Shown here: piece by piece, positions 25,789 through 40,149 of the stretch
How the letters are laid out: each line of letters starts with the position of its first letter
How positions within the stretch are numbered: position 1 is the first letter of the stretch
Assembly (NCBI RefSeq): GCF_900090045.1
Contig: NW_021638298.1
Span: 1-58,220, forward strand
DNA: 58,220 nucleotides
Direction of reading: 5' to 3'
DNA from: Plasmodium malariae
Taxonomy: Eukaryota; Apicomplexa; Aconoidasida; Haemosporida; Plasmodiidae
Notes under the pieces: model-generated
Told to the model about the DNA's origin: nothing
What the model saw: the letters and a program-made list of their open reading frames with translations, nothing else
The model's database searches: none
Program-made: the position numbers and the translations under genes

Positions 25789-28700
25789 GATGGTTCTACA
25801 TTAATACTCTAATTCGTTATATATAACAATCAGAAATAAAAGTACAAATTTAGTTATTTTTGTTTACCAGTAGGGTAATTGTAAATTAATATATATTGAA
25901 AAAAGGAAATTATAAAATTATCATTAATATAAGAATATGTATATAAACAATAATTTAATCGAATATATTTCTAATTATATTGTACTTTCGTAACTTCTTT
26001 TACTTTAAGGAAATATGTTACAACTACTGATATAGCCTAACAATATTTTAATTTTAATTCAAAGTTACATATATATTATTATGTAAAAATAATATTCTCT
26101 TTATAAAGAAAAAGTCAAAATATTAACAATAAAACAATACATATAAATTACACTAACTTGTAATATAAATATTATTCATTAAAAATGTCATTAATCTGCA
26201 AATTTCTGTTTCCTCTTTTTTCTTAATACTAAAACATGTATATGTAGATATTATTTTACCTATTTTAAATAAAAAAATTCTTTTTATTTTTACGTTTTTC
26301 CTTGAATAAATTATCTGTAAACCAAATCGTTATTACTACCCACAGTATGTTTTTATTTATTATATTTTGTTATTGTTCCTATGTATTATTGTTATAGATT
26401 ATTATACTGTTATTATTCTGTTAAAAAGTTTTTATATTTACTGAATTGTATATTAGAATGAGAATTAATAATATATAAATTACGCTGAATTGTTGTTGTA
26501 CCTTTCAAATATTCTTATCATTGCAATATACTTGTTACACTAAATATTATATATGTCTATTACCTAAAATTTCCTTATTTATAGTATATATTATTCCATT
26601 GAATACATTTAATATAGTATAATTTATTATACATATATTTTCATTTGTATGTATATACTAACACTTATATATGTGAATCATTTTATTTGATAAACATTTA
26701 ATTATTTAAATCTATATTTAGAAGTATTAATTAATAAAAATATGTTTGGTTAGTTATATAAAATATGAAAAATTTATTAAGAAATAATTATAACAAACTT
26801 ATTTATACAATATAGTTGAAAGAAATGTAAAAAAAATTATACCATTGAAATAAAGAATAAGAACATAATAATTGGAAGTAAAGGAATAGTTTGTTAAATT
26901 AGACGAAACAAAATTTATTGAATATTTGTAATTATTTTTCTGTAATATTAGATAGATATATACGAATAAAAAGATTAAAAATATATTATATATATTTTTG
27001 ATTGTTTATACATTTATCTATAAGGTAATAACTCATTTATTATAATAAATATTTATTTAGTAAACAAAATAAAAAAGGCCATATATTATTTATAATACTT
27101 TTTAAGAGGCTGACAAAATAACATTAAAAATCAATTTAAACATGCTACCAATGACATAAGTTATATTATAATATATATATATTATTCCTTATTTTAATGT
27201 TTTATTTGAAACAAGTGTATATAAGATAGAGAATGGTCATAAAATTGAAAAAAACAAATATATTAGTAATAAATGTTTGTAATTAAATACTTCATATAAA
27301 ATATTACGTAATTATTGTTATTTTTAATAAATAATTTATAATAATGAGTTATATTCTAATTTATTTTTATGCTATAATTTATTTATATAATATTTATTTG
27401 TTCGCTGTTCTGTTCTTTTTATTTTGATATCTTAGATTTTATCTAATTTTTTTTTTATATATATATTACTTAATAACAATATACAGAGGATCATACACAG
27501 AAAATAATTTATCATATTTTAGAATATATTTTATTTATGTTTCTGTATATGAATGTGTTATATAAATATATGAGAATGTAATTTATATAATGAACATATT
27601 ATTATGGATTAATATGTATCAATAAATAAAAAAAATATGTTTTTCTGAAATATTTGAAATTATTTCAATAAAAACTGCATACATTTAGTTTTAAAATGTT
27701 TATATTAAGAATGTATATATATTTTTTTATTTTATAAATATATTAAAATATATTTTGCTTCTTTGTTAATGTATTTTTATTATTTTTTTTAATATATTAT
27801 CAGAATTTTTTCATAATACTGCAATTTATGAATTATTTTTATTTTTTAAATATTACAAAATTGATAGCAATTCATATGAATTAATGAAGTTTTCTTCATA
27901 ATATTATGAATATACTACTTGAATTTTTATTTAAGAGATAATATTTAATATAATAACATTTATATCTTTATGTAAAATATTAACATAATATAAGCTAGTA
28001 GAAATGCTAAATGCATAAAAAGTATAATAGCTTATGAGTGGAAAAATATGTAAAAGTAGATGTACATAGACAAATGCACATATTTAAATAATAATTTATA
28101 GTTTTTTTTTATTTAATATATACAAAAATATAATGAAAAAGTTTTAGTATGTATTATTATAAAATGATACTTTTTTATTTAAATTTATAGTTCATGTTAT
28201 TCAATGTAGAGTTAATAATTCTTAAGATATTTTTATAGTGTAAAAAGTCTTAAATAATAATACACCTAAAAAATAAAATAAAAAAATTTATTTTTATGTT
28301 AATTAGGACTTAATTTTACTAATATATTTTTATTTATGCATATAACTATGTAGTCTTATCATATTATATAGGAAACTTATTATATTATTATTTTAACGAA
28401 AAAGAAATAAGATAAATTTATGAAGAATAATGTAATATAAAATATGTGATATTAGTTTAATAATTTAATTAGTGTCATATCATTTTATTGATCTAAATAA
28501 GATTGTTTTATGTTTAATTTATTCTTCATAAAATTCTATTGTTCTGGTATGCATCTTTCAAATTTTGAGGTCTCTAATATATAGCATATCTAGTAATTTA
28601 ATTATCTTAGTGTAAAAATTATTATTTATGTAAAAATAGTAAATTAACAGAAGACATGTTGTTAATATTGAGAATTATTATTTGATTTTAATTATACTTT

Positions 28701-30952
28701 TTCTTATTTACTACATCTACTAAGAATATTACGTTTATTAAAGTATTAATTTGTACTTTTTGCTATATTTCTATTCATATAAGAAATATTATATATACTA
28801 AGAAATTTAACGTTAAAGAATTACTGGATATTGGTTATTCAGTTAAAACTAATTATCGTTTATATTTTATGTCTGTATTACCCACAAATTTGAGTAAAAT
28901 ATTTGTCTTTAATTTCAAATATTTTCTTTTTTTTACGTTGTTAAATCTTTTACATGGACCTTAATATAAGAAAAGTTTATAGTTATATTAAAATAATACT
29001 CATATTTTATTACATTTGTAGTGCAGTTATTAAAAAAAAAATTGTTGTATTCATTTTTTTTTTTAATTTTTTTTAATATATATTTCTATTAAATTATTTG
29101 GGGTTTTTATTTTATATGCACCAAGATGTATATACTGAAAACATGCAGACTATAGTTTTGCAGAATAGATGTTATGTATTACTTTCTGTTAACCGAAAAT
29201 GAATTATTGTTTTTAGAAAAATTTATCTATATTTGGGTATTTCTTTCATATAGATATTTTTATATTTTTTTATTAAAGCTCTAAAGCTCTAAAGCTCAAA
29301 TCAAAGTACAAGTCATGTAATCTAGTATTAATTAATTGCATTTTTGTATGTACAACATCATTTTAACAGGAATTTCTTGTACTAATATATTAGACATATC
29401 GTGTAGAACATGCAGATTTTTGAATAAATTAATTTTTAGTACTAGAAAAAGGGAAACATTAAAAATAATACCTGAATATTAATGTAATTAATGAAAATAA
29501 AAATGTAATTTCATACACCATAAATTCAGTTGCTGTTTTTTCTTATGCTAGTAAACTTACAAATAATAATTTTACTGGAATTGTATAACTTAGAGATACA
29601 ATACCTTAATGTATTTCATTAATATAGTTTAAGAGCTGTATTCTTATGTGCTACAACATATGATATTTACGAAGTTGATATTTATTATTAAAGTTTTCCA
29701 AATGTGTACAAAATTTATTACATTAAGTATAACATATTTATTTAAATGACTATTACATAGTCAATTATATTTTTTAGCATAAGTGGGACGGATACAATTA
29801 TATATCAAATATGGAAAGATTTTAGAGATAGTGAAACAAATAATTTGTATTAGATAAATAAAAAAGCGAAAATTTTCAACAATTTTATATTAGTATTAAT
29901 GTAGAAATAATAATCTCTTTAAGTAAATTATATATTAAACCATATAAATAATACAGTACATTCGATAAAAATTGGATACTTAAATGAATATACCACTTGG
30001 GGGGGATATTGGAACGTGTAACTAGTATAACTATGGAAATCATATTTTGTGAATTGAAATTTAATATTACTTTTTATTTATCATGTTATTTGCGTTCGTA
30101 TTAATTATTATTAATATTATAAAATAAATATAAAAATGATATAACTTGAAAAGTATATAAAATTTATTGATATATATATAAAGATAATCAATGTAAGTAT
30201 ACATGCTCAATAAAGGAAAAATTAAATATTTCAATGTAAATTAATGTATTTGCTTATGACTTCTTAATTTATAAGATATAAATAATTTAGATAAATATAA
30301 ATTTTTTTTTTTTAAATATATTAAAAAATGTTATGGAATAACTTGTGTTACTAACATTGAAGAGAATTAAACTTAAGTATCCAGAAGAATTTTTTATACA
30401 GTGCACTTATTTTTAATAATTTATTTTACAATTTTTATATATAGGATATTATAAAAATTTTAAGTAGATTAAAGAGAATTATAAATGGAAACATTAACCA
30501 TTATTAAGAATGTTATATGTTCATATTGTTTAAAATACTACGATAACCTAAATAAGAATATTCATGATTGTTATAACGAAGTTAGTATGAGAAAAAGCAA
30601 TAAATATATAATAATGTTAATTTCTGTATTTTTTAATTTGTTTTTTCGGTAACATATATAAATTATTTTAGGGTTACCTATTTTTTTCATATTTTTAACT
30701 ATTCGCATTGTATCGTGAAATTTTTGATGGAAAAAATGATATAAATCTAAATTTGGGATGGTTACGATAATATATAATATATATAATATTCTTATAATTA
30801 TAATTCATATGGTTACAATACGTAATTAAAGAGATTATATTGGCATAGAATGTTCACTAGTGAAAAAGTATTTTTAATAAAATATTCTTTATTTATATAT
30901 ATATGTAGATTTATGATGATGTATCTGTAAAATGTGTTACTGGAACTATGTA

Positions 30953-30985
<33 letters not shown>

Positions 30986-31644
30986 TCGTTATAAAATTAT
31001 AAATAGAACAATTACTAAATCTTATATTATAGTAGACTATATTGTTATTCATTCTTTTTTGTTATGTACTCATTATGTCCTGCAATTTAATTGTAAATTT
31101 TTCTCATTTGATATGTTCTTAAATTAATATGCAATATTTCTATATTAATTTTATTTTTAATTAGTTTCCTTATTCTTTTAAAAATTTACCCTTTTATATT
31201 TATTTAATTAAAAAATATATACGATGATTAAAGGAAAAACGTTTCATTAAGGTTTAATAACATAAATTAAATATAATTAATATTATAATTTTCAAAAATT
31301 ATTATACAAAAATAAAAATTCAGTCCTCCTTTTGTTTTGAAATATATATTTTTTCATATATTAGATAGTAGCATATAAATTAGATTATTTAAATACAATA
31401 TGAGCTATAAAAGACTTTATACACTTATGAAGAAACTAAAGTATTTATCATAATTTTTATTACATAGATGTTATTTTTTTTCATTTTTTATTATTATATT
31501 ATTATATTATTATAATAATTTACATTTTATTGTATGTTACTACCTTTTTCAAAGTATAATATTTATTAAATTAGAATTAATAGTGGAGTCATATCTTTAT
31601 GATTTATACTTGTTGTATTAACTTATAGAACAATGAATGATCTA
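25789..31644. other. Gene-free spacer between STP1-B and fam-m, duplicate of 3802-9477
   Basis: About 5.9 kb without a supportable gene. It aligns in patches with the STP1-A spacer and with 55200-58220. Landmarks: 27221-27290 with 5160-5210, 27400-27520 with 5345-5460, 29560-29590 (AATTTTACTGGAATTG) with 57018-57032, and 30030-30110 with 57440-57520. A G7 run is at 29999-30005 and a small 8-bp tandem repeat at 29275-29297. Confidence 0.5.
29275..29297. repeat. 8-bp tandem repeat, nearly three units
   Basis: AAAGCTCT repeated twice and followed by AAAGCTC. It is unusual here because the unit is not a simple A/T tract. No function is assigned. Confidence 0.85.
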
Positions 31645-31680
31645 TATTCTCTACGTTCAATATTCTATATATACTCAATA
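31645..31680 (+). promoter_or_regulatory. Conserved upstream block, fam-m at 32071
   Basis: ATTCTCTACGTTCAATATTC followed by TATATATACTCAATA, 426 bp upstream of the ATG. The same block precedes the other five fam genes. Confidence 0.42.
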
Positions 31681-32070
31681 ACTCAAAATAATAGGAAACC
31701 TGATATTCTTACTTTGATTATTATGAAACGTATTCAAAAAAATACTACATAATAATTGCACTTAATCAAATAATTAAATAATTTATTTAGAATATTTATA
31801 AATGCATTCGAATTATTTTATTCAAATAAAAATTAATTTTTTTTTTATAATAATATTAAGATACACATAATATAATATATTTTTAAAGTTATGTTTCTTT
31901 GTATATATTGTAAAAACAATAATAACTATATACATTTTATTACGTACTTACAAAGGAATAATAAAAAAAAAATTTTTGAATAAATAAAGATTCATTTATT
32001 AGTAGAAATATGTTATATAATTTAAATTTTTTTCTTTACTAATTATATCTGTATAATAAAAGTATATATA

Positions 32071-32940
32071 ATGGAAAAGCCAATGAAGTTATTCTTATTT
32101 AATGAAATTTTTTTTTTTATAATTTCAATTTGGATTCTAAATTTCGAAAATGATATAGTATTAGAATATTATTTTAATTTATATGTATTTTTTATATATT
32201 TTGTTCTTTTTTTTTAATATGAACTTTTAAAAATATATTTTTTTTTAATTAAAAAAATCCTTTCTTTTCTTTTTTAGATTTCGTTTAACAAAATATTGGA
32301 TGTGCACTATAACCTTGGTCAGAAATTAGACATAAAGAATTACAGATTACTAGCAAAATATAAGAAGAGCAAGGATTAAAATAGAGCAAGTTTAAAAGAT
32401 GATATACCTAATAATAGAGGTTATTCTCAAAGAGATATATTTAATAAAGAAGGAGACACACTGAAACACAAAAAATCAAATAGAAGTTCACTGAATAAGG
32501 CGCAATACTATACAGAAGTAATAAATTATAATAAAGGAATGTTTGATGGAAAACATTTCCATTTTGAAAAAAAGTGGATAAAAAAAAAAGATTATGATTA
32601 TTTTCTTGAAAAAAACAGGAGAATTGGTGATATAGGTTTAAAAAAAATAAAATTTAGAAATTATGGATTTGCAGTTTTCATATTTTTTATTTTTTTCGTG
32701 TTGGGAATAGGATACCCCATATTACAAGGATTAGGTTACTTGGAAACTGTCGCGAAAATGATCATGGAATCAATAAAAAGCGCTTTTGATTTAACACAGG
32801 AAATTCCAGTGCCATCCTATACTTATCCATTATTATTTTCTATACTTCTTTTTATATTAGCTATTATAATAGTAGTAGGAATTACAAAGATCTTAATAAA
32901 TAATGAAAAATATAAAAAAATTAAGTTGATGACTGAGTAA
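32071..32940 (+). pseudogene. fam-m gene with a single nonsense codon
   Basis: The structure is that of an intact fam-m gene. Exon 1 (32071-32157) encodes a 29-residue leader (MEKPMKLFLFNEIFFF...), the intron is 32158-32277, and exon 2 runs 32278-32940. The PEXEL-like NYRLLAKYK has its Arg at residue 52. The signatures YYTEVINYNKG and FDGKHFHFEKK are present. Membrane segments fall at about 160-179 and 213-233 and the tail ends KKIKLMTE. The sole defect is a TAA at 32377-32379, ten codons after the PEXEL-like motif. Relatives at the same place read GAT-TCA, so a single C-to-A change would account for it. If real, the product ends after the leader and PEXEL region and is probably non-functional. 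The rest of the frame shows no decay, so the change is recent, an allele, or a base-call error. It forms a doublet with the fam-l gene at 35431. Confidence 0.82.
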
Positions 32941-35013
32941 AATGAATAATATGGAATATATATTATTCTATCAAGAAGTCTTCAATATGAAGTCATATAT
33001 GTAAGATTCTTAGTGGTATATTATTAATAAACATAAATGGAATTGTCATAATATTACGAATGTACGTTAGCATATCTAGTTTTTCAATTAATAACAATAA
33101 AAAATTATTTTTTTCTTTTCTTTGTGGATTTTAATGGTCTTATGTTTATAAATGTGTATACTAAATTATTATAAAAGTTGAATTAAATATATATAACCTA
33201 ATGCTTATATTTATGTAGTTAAATATATTTCTATGGAAAATATATATTTGTTTTTTAAGGCAAATATAGAATATTATAATTCATATATATTTATAGAACT
33301 GTGATAAAAGGATTAGTAATAAAAAGTGACGCTTTCCATTTTTAACCTTCTATTACAATAAAATTATTATTTGTTCATTATATGAATTAATATGTATCAT
33401 TATATTAAAATTAACCACAAATATATCTTGTTTAGAATTTTATAAAATGTAGTAAATGGATTTTGTTGCAGTGATATTTATATATACATATATTTTTTTT
33501 CTTTAAAATTAAACTGTTATTCTATAAAATAAATTTATTTGTAATGTGAAAAAAGAAACCTTATTTGCAAAGATATATTTATAAGATTTAATTCAGTTTT
33601 CATAACATAAATGTGAAATTATAAATATATAATAATATAATATCCTTTCTATTTATAGATTATATTAAAATATTTTCTAAATTATATATCCTGAATTTTT
33701 ACAGTTATATGTAAATTTATACGTATGTATCCATGTACTAGTATTCTACATTGTGGTGTTAATTAAATTTTGCGTAATTATCAATACATATATATTATAG
33801 TGAATATTTATAAATAAATATACTATATATTGTTATCATTCTCTATATTATTATAGGGCTAAAATAAGAAAATATATTTAATTATATATTAATACATAGC
33901 ATATATAAATATTTTTATTTTTTCTTTGACATAATTGTAAATATCAAAAAATGTGATATATAAATAAAATTTTAATTTTCATCAATATTTCAAGAAAAAA
34001 TATTTTTTTTTTTCGTTTCTTTTAATTATTTGTGGGTATTTATTAATGTATTTTAGTTGTAATTTATAGTTTTCAATAAATATATTAATTAAAATTTAAT
34101 ATTATTTTAAATATACATAAGAATATAAATAGATTATTTTGACAGTTACTAATTCATTCATATTTATAACAACAATAGTTTAAATAAATTAAAAAAAAAG
34201 CCAATTTTGTTTTATGCATATAAACCTTAAATACAGTTTTATATTTTTACTTTACGGATAATAAGTTGTTAACATGTATAAGTGTAATTTTAATCTTAGT
34301 AACAGTATGCAGGGTATTACTAATTTTGTGTATTGGTTTAGTGTTCAATAAATAGAGAAATAACAATATTTATTATTTCATTACAATAATTTCGTAGTTG
34401 TTTATACACTTTTATTTATAGGTTTATTCTAAATAACTGTGATAATGTACACTCATGAAAAAAGTGATATCCATATATGTCAATGTCAAAATTAAGATTA
34501 TGGATTAATGAAGTATATTACGGTAATAATATTTTTAATACAGCATTTACAATATATTTATTTTTTATTATATTATAATATATTAGTACGTGAAAATACA
34601 TTTGTAAGTAGAAATTATATAATAAATAAAGTCCGTAAATTTTAAAACACCTTAATCTTATATAGTGATATAAATTGAACTTAAATTTGTGATTTTCTAA
34701 AATTGTTATACAATAATAAAAAATTATAATTTATTCATATTTAAAATATATATTGTTGCATATATGTGGTAATATGATATAAATTCCATTTTTTAAAAAT
34801 ATTATATACAATTAAAGAATAAAAGTGATATAATTAAAATATCATAAAATATTTAATAAAATATTTTTTACAGCATTTATTATACTATTATAATAATTAA
34901 TATTATTTGACTATAGTAACTTATTTTTAAAAAATATAATGTTAATTAGTAACAGAAAAACATCATTAAAAAATGTTTTTATATTCTGAATAAACATAGC
35001 AAAATATTATCTA
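32941..35013. other. Spacer within the second fam doublet
   Basis: 3' flank of fam-m followed by the upstream region of the next fam-l. It aligns with the spacers at 49127-50994 and, in part, 10880-14043. For example the TTTTGTTGCA text near 33463 matches text near 49645 and 11386. No coding region is seen. Confidence 0.45.
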
Positions 35014-35059
35014 TATTCTCTACATTCTATATATTCCATGATCCATATAAACTCAATAT
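35014..35059 (+). promoter_or_regulatory. Conserved upstream block, fam-l at 35431
   Basis: ATTCTCTACATTCTATATAT followed after a short gap by ATATAAACTCAATATA, 417 bp upstream of the ATG. Close to the block at 9478 upstream of the other fam-l gene. Confidence 0.45.
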
Positions 35060-35430
35060 AGACAATGATTAAGAAAACTTATATATTTTTTTATTTTATT
35101 TTTAAAAGGATAATAAAAGAATTACTTAGGTAATATAATATATTAAATAATTACTTTTTGTCATTTGAATAATTATAAATAAATGTACATTATTTCATTT
35201 TAATGATAATTCGACTATTTAAAATAAAATTAATATAAAACTTATATAAAAAAAAGATATATTTCGTTATATTTGTTGTACGAAGTATTTGATTTATAAA
35301 ATTTTTATTATTATACAGAAAATATTAAAAAAAAATTATAAGGATAAGTATAGCTTCCATTTTCCTTAGAATAGTATTATATTATAATTAATATTTTGCT
35401 TAGTACGTTACAATATTATAAATATAAATT

Positions 35431-36426
35431 ATGGAAAAAAATATTAAGTTACTCTTATTTATTAATGTTGCTTTTTTTACCTTTTTAATTTGTATATGTA
35501 ATTTCACCAATGATATGGTATGATAATAAGATTTAAACGTATATATACTATTCGTATTCTACTTATTTTATTTTTATTAATACTTCTTTTTACGTTTATA
35601 TTATTTATTCCTTTAAATGTTGAACATTTTTTTTTTATCTTTTTAGAGTTCAATTAGCAAATCATTAGATGATGAAAACTATATTGAAAGAAAGTTAAAT
35701 GCAAGAAATTATAGACTACTTGCAAAATGTAAGAACAATAATGATTCAAGTATGATAGGGTTAAAATTTTTTCCATATAATGAAGAGATAGAAATAAAAC
35801 ACAAGACTGTTGAAGAATCCTCCAAAGCAAAAAACAAATATTCAAATGGAAGTTCTTCAAAATATGCAAAAGACCATAAACAAATTGCAACAGATAAATC
35901 TAATATATTTGAAACAAAAAAATATTCTAATCTTGAAAAAAAAATATTCAAAGAACTGGATTATTTCGATTTTCTTGAAAAAAACAGGACAATTAGTAAT
36001 AAGGTATACCAACAAACTATATTTAAAAAATACAGATTACGAATTTTTGCCCCTGTAGCATTAATATTGTTGTTATCAATATATATCATATTAGATATGT
36101 ATTTCTTTTATGGACTTAAAGGGATGTTGACTCAAATACTTGTTTCTTGCTTAGGAAATGGCTGGTATAATTCTTTACATAATATTTTGAAAAATCACAA
36201 TTTAAAATGGTTGTTTGAGTCTACGGAAAAAGTAAAAAATTATCTGGGTAAAATGGAAAGAGGCAAGTTTAAGCCATTTGAAGAGTACGTTTATGTAGAG
36301 AATTTTTTTGGTTATATAGTATATATTGTACCATTAATAATATTAGGTATTACCCTTATATTAGGGATTCTTTACTACCATAAAAAAGTAAAGAAATATC
36401 AAAAATTGAAGTTCAAAAAAAGGTAA
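35431..36426 (+). CDS. fam-l exported two-transmembrane protein
   Basis: Two-exon gene; family name from memory. Exon 1 (35431-35517) encodes a 29-residue leader (MEKNIKLLLFINVAFFTFL...) ending NDM at a GTATGA donor. The intron is 35518-35646. Exon 2 (35647-36426) is open, giving 288 residues. The PEXEL-like motif is RNYRLLAKCK with the Arg at residue 52 and Lys where E/Q/D is usual. The family signature KYSNLEKKIFKELDY is present. Membrane segments lie at about 162-184 and 250-273, and the tail is strongly basic (YYHKKVKKYQKLKFKKR). The exon 2 start is set by the T-rich AG at 35645-35646 and is in phase with exon 1. Predicted to be exported and membrane-inserted in the host cell; function unknown. 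It is the intact partner of the broken fam-m at 32071. Confidence 0.88.
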
Positions 36427-38142
36427 TATGAATAAGAAGATATATTTTTTTTATTTATTTAAGTTCTTAATTTGAAGTAATAATAGTAATAAATTTAATA
36501 TTATGCCTAAGAAAAATGAAAAATATTGCTTAAATTTTATAAACGCTACTACTTTTACATACCCTTTTTGATATATAATTGTAAAAAAATATGTTTTTAG
36601 TATTTATATTAATTTGAGAATTTTAATATTTTTTAATTTGTATTATAAATTAGACTTAATCCTGAATAAACATAATGATTTCGTATGAACATTTTTGTAT
36701 CTAAATAGATTTTCATAAAATATATATGCATGCGCTAAAACGAATATAAAATATGACAACTCATAAAATTTTATAAGGTGAGTTAATTTTTATATTCTAT
36801 AGAATTAGTTACTTTATGTTTTCAATTTTATGCTAAACTAAAATTGTTATTTATTTAATTTATTAAGCTAATGCCATATCAATTTCATACTGGAAATATA
36901 AGTGTTCTCTTTTATATTTAATGAATAAAAAGTAGATATATTTAGTTTGATATATATTTATATATATATGTTTCTTAACAAAGCAAAAACCTAATGTGTA
37001 TAATTTTAATTATGTATTATAGGAAATATATTATAAAACATTTTTATTTTAAATGGTTTTTTAATATATTCAAAAAACGTTTTTTCAAGACATAAAAGTG
37101 ATGTTATAAGTACACAAAAAAAAAAATATCCCTTTTAAATATAGTTTAATTAAAATAGTTTACTAACATAGGAATAAAAATTATATACAATTAAATGAAG
37201 AGATAAACTATTTAATTTATTATTATAGTGCTCTATAGCGTTGTTAGTTAAATTTCGGAATTTTTAAATAAATATATATTTATTGAAAATATATAACTAA
37301 ATTAATTATTTTTTTTATTTTAAGAATTTTTAAAAGATACTATTAATGAAATAATGTAGTACCATATTAACATATAATATGTATAAAAATGTTTTTTCTT
37401 TTGATTTTTTATTATGGTAAAATTACATATATATATATATATATATAAAGATATATAATACTATGTGGCAATAATAATAAATATATATTTTCTACAAACA
37501 TATAGAACAGTACAATTCTGTTTGTTATATATTTTCTATTTCTTATGTTAACAAATGTATCATATAAGGCGTTAACATTATTTAAAAGATACATAAACTA
37601 TATATGGGACCTGCGATAGAATTACTTCTCTATATTTTTAACGCCCATATTTTTAATAGAAAGAAATTAAAGAAAAATTATTATTTTTTTATAGATAATT
37701 CATAAATAGATAATACTGCTTTTCTACTTAAATAAATTTTAATTAGATATATTTAAAATATATCTGTATTACTTTGCACAAGTTTTGATCAAGTGTTATG
37801 TGAATGATTTTGCATGCAAATGTTTTGCTAATAAATTTCATCTGTTATATTCGCTTATGTATAGATTCAAACGAAAATGATAATATAGTATAAATATATG
37901 CTTTAGTTATAATAGTTGCATAAACTTTAAAAATAATTTTTTAGTAAATTAAATAACACATTAATAGATTTTTTATATAAAAGAATACTTATGAAAGTGT
38001 ACACATAAAACAGTATATATGGACAAATTTACATTTTGAAACAGAAAATATTGTTATTAAAAATTTTAATAAAAAAACTAATGTATTTTTTTTCTTTTGA
38101 TAATATTATGTTTGACTATATGTTATAAAAAAATATCTTTTT

Positions 38143-38197
<55 letters not shown>

Positions 38198-40149
38198 GAA
38201 TAATTATATTACTACATTATTTTATTATTATTTTTTTTTTACATTTCTACATGTAATAAATAAAAATAATATTTTGTAAATAAAAAATTTTATTTTAACT
38301 GGAATCCTTTCATTTAGGAAATATTTAATCATTAATTATATGTATATATATTTTTCTGTAATTTAGAAAAAATCTTAACATAAAAGTTATTACAATATTT
38401 TTATTTCCTATATGTTACATAAGAAGCTTAGCTAAAATAATTTTTATATTGATCATAATAAGACTTATTATGCATTCGTAAAGAAATATTTATTCCATTT
38501 TCTTATAAACTATTTATTATGGTAATATATGAAGTGTATATTAGAATTGTTAAAAATATTTTACATGTAATATACGTATATTTTATGAAAATTTTACGGA
38601 ATGACAGCTATAATAATGCAGTTAACCTTCAGTTATTTAATAGATTTATATAAATTAAAAATGAAAATGTACTATTAATTAAGAGAAATAGAGAAAGAGT
38701 TATATCTGATTTTTTACAATTATTGACTAGTAATTATTATTAAATCTAAGACGAAAAATGTGTACGCAAGAGATCATACACAAAGTCAACTTTATTGTAC
38801 CTATTTATATTTGAAGATGCGTTAATAAATTCATGATATTTTAATTATTATAATTGATATATTATATTATATCTTATAATTAAGCAAGTAGTAAAATATT
38901 ATTTTTGATTATTATTATTATGAATGCATTATTATTAAGTTATATAGGACTTTTAAAAAATAATAATTTTGATAACTTAATAATAAGGAAATAAGGTAAG
39001 AATAATTAGTAAACTTTTATTGAATAACATATATTAACATGATCCTTAGTTATTATATAGTCATTTAAATTGTTTCTGAATTTAAGTAATATTATATTTC
39101 ATATTTTAAAAAATATTATAACATAAAAAAAAAAAAATTAATTAAAATTTTATTTCTTTCTATTATTAGAAAAATATAATATACGGAAAAAAAACATATA
39201 AATAATAAAATATAATATGTATATAGTCGATATAGAAATATGTGCATAGTTAATTTGTATTTAGTAAATAATTTATTACGTCTGTATTGTTTTGTTTAAT
39301 ATGGTAAATATAAGGATATACACATGAAAAATTGTAATATAATCATTAAAATAATTATTAGTTAATTGAAATAATGTATAATTTACACATAATAATTATA
39401 TATAGGTCAGTATAATAAAGTAAGGAGGTAATTAGAACAACAATTATAATCTTACCTTATTAGTTATTTTTTTTATATATAACAGTATATTTGATAAAAA
39501 TTAACTCCTATAAAAAGAAAAATAAAGATACCTTATAATTATTACTTTAATCAAAAGCGGAATAAGAATTTATTAAAAACATGGTACGTGTTTTTGTATG
39601 GACATTATTTTTTTATTCTCTTTACTTGTACTCCTTTGTATTTATTTAAATATTTAGTTAAATGGATTATACAGATATTATTTCACGTATTTGTTTCTAC
39701 ATTCCATATTTACTGTTATATTTCTGCCTCTTTTATTTTTTTAATCTTCTACATATATTTATATGTGAATTCATGTAGTTAATATATATCAATTATATAT
39801 TTGAAATTCAAAAACATTGTTAATATTTTTTATTCCTCCTTTTCAACTAAATTTGAATCTTCCCTCTATTATCTCAAATTTATGCTTTATGTTTTTAACT
39901 TATTTTTATTATTATTATTTTTTAATTTATATTTGAAATATTACAAATGATAAGTGGAAATTATTAAATTTTAAGTATACTAATTTTTATAGGAATTTAA
40001 AAAAAAAAAAAAAAAAATAGAATTCTTTTTTGTCATTATGAAAAAGTCACTAAAGTGTTAATCGAGAGCTAACAAGTTGTAATAATTATTGTATTGTATG
40101 TAATTATAATTGCAAATGTTATTAAATTTTTTTTTTTGGTATACTGTTT
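36427..40149. other. 3' flank of fam-l and gene-free spacer
   Basis: The first few hundred bases are fam-l 3' flank (compare 10880 and 52447; shared text around the end of the flank includes GAGAATTTTAATATTTT or similar). The rest is AT-rich with a long TA tract at 38146-38194. A 64-codon plus-strand frame at 39588 is Phe/Tyr/Ile-rich and unsupported. Confidence 0.4.
38146..38194. repeat. (TA)n microsatellite, 49 bp
   Basis: The longest uninterrupted TA tract in the window. It is likely length-variable between isolates and hard to assemble precisely. Confidence 0.9.

Larger units (their letters stand above)
22280..31644. repeat. Segmental duplication, copy B
   Basis: The second module, with the same order and orientation as copy A: STP1-B, spacer, then fam genes. 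All four STP1 exons have matching boundaries (exon 1 of 21 bp and exon 3 of 86 bp in both). Confidence 0.6.
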
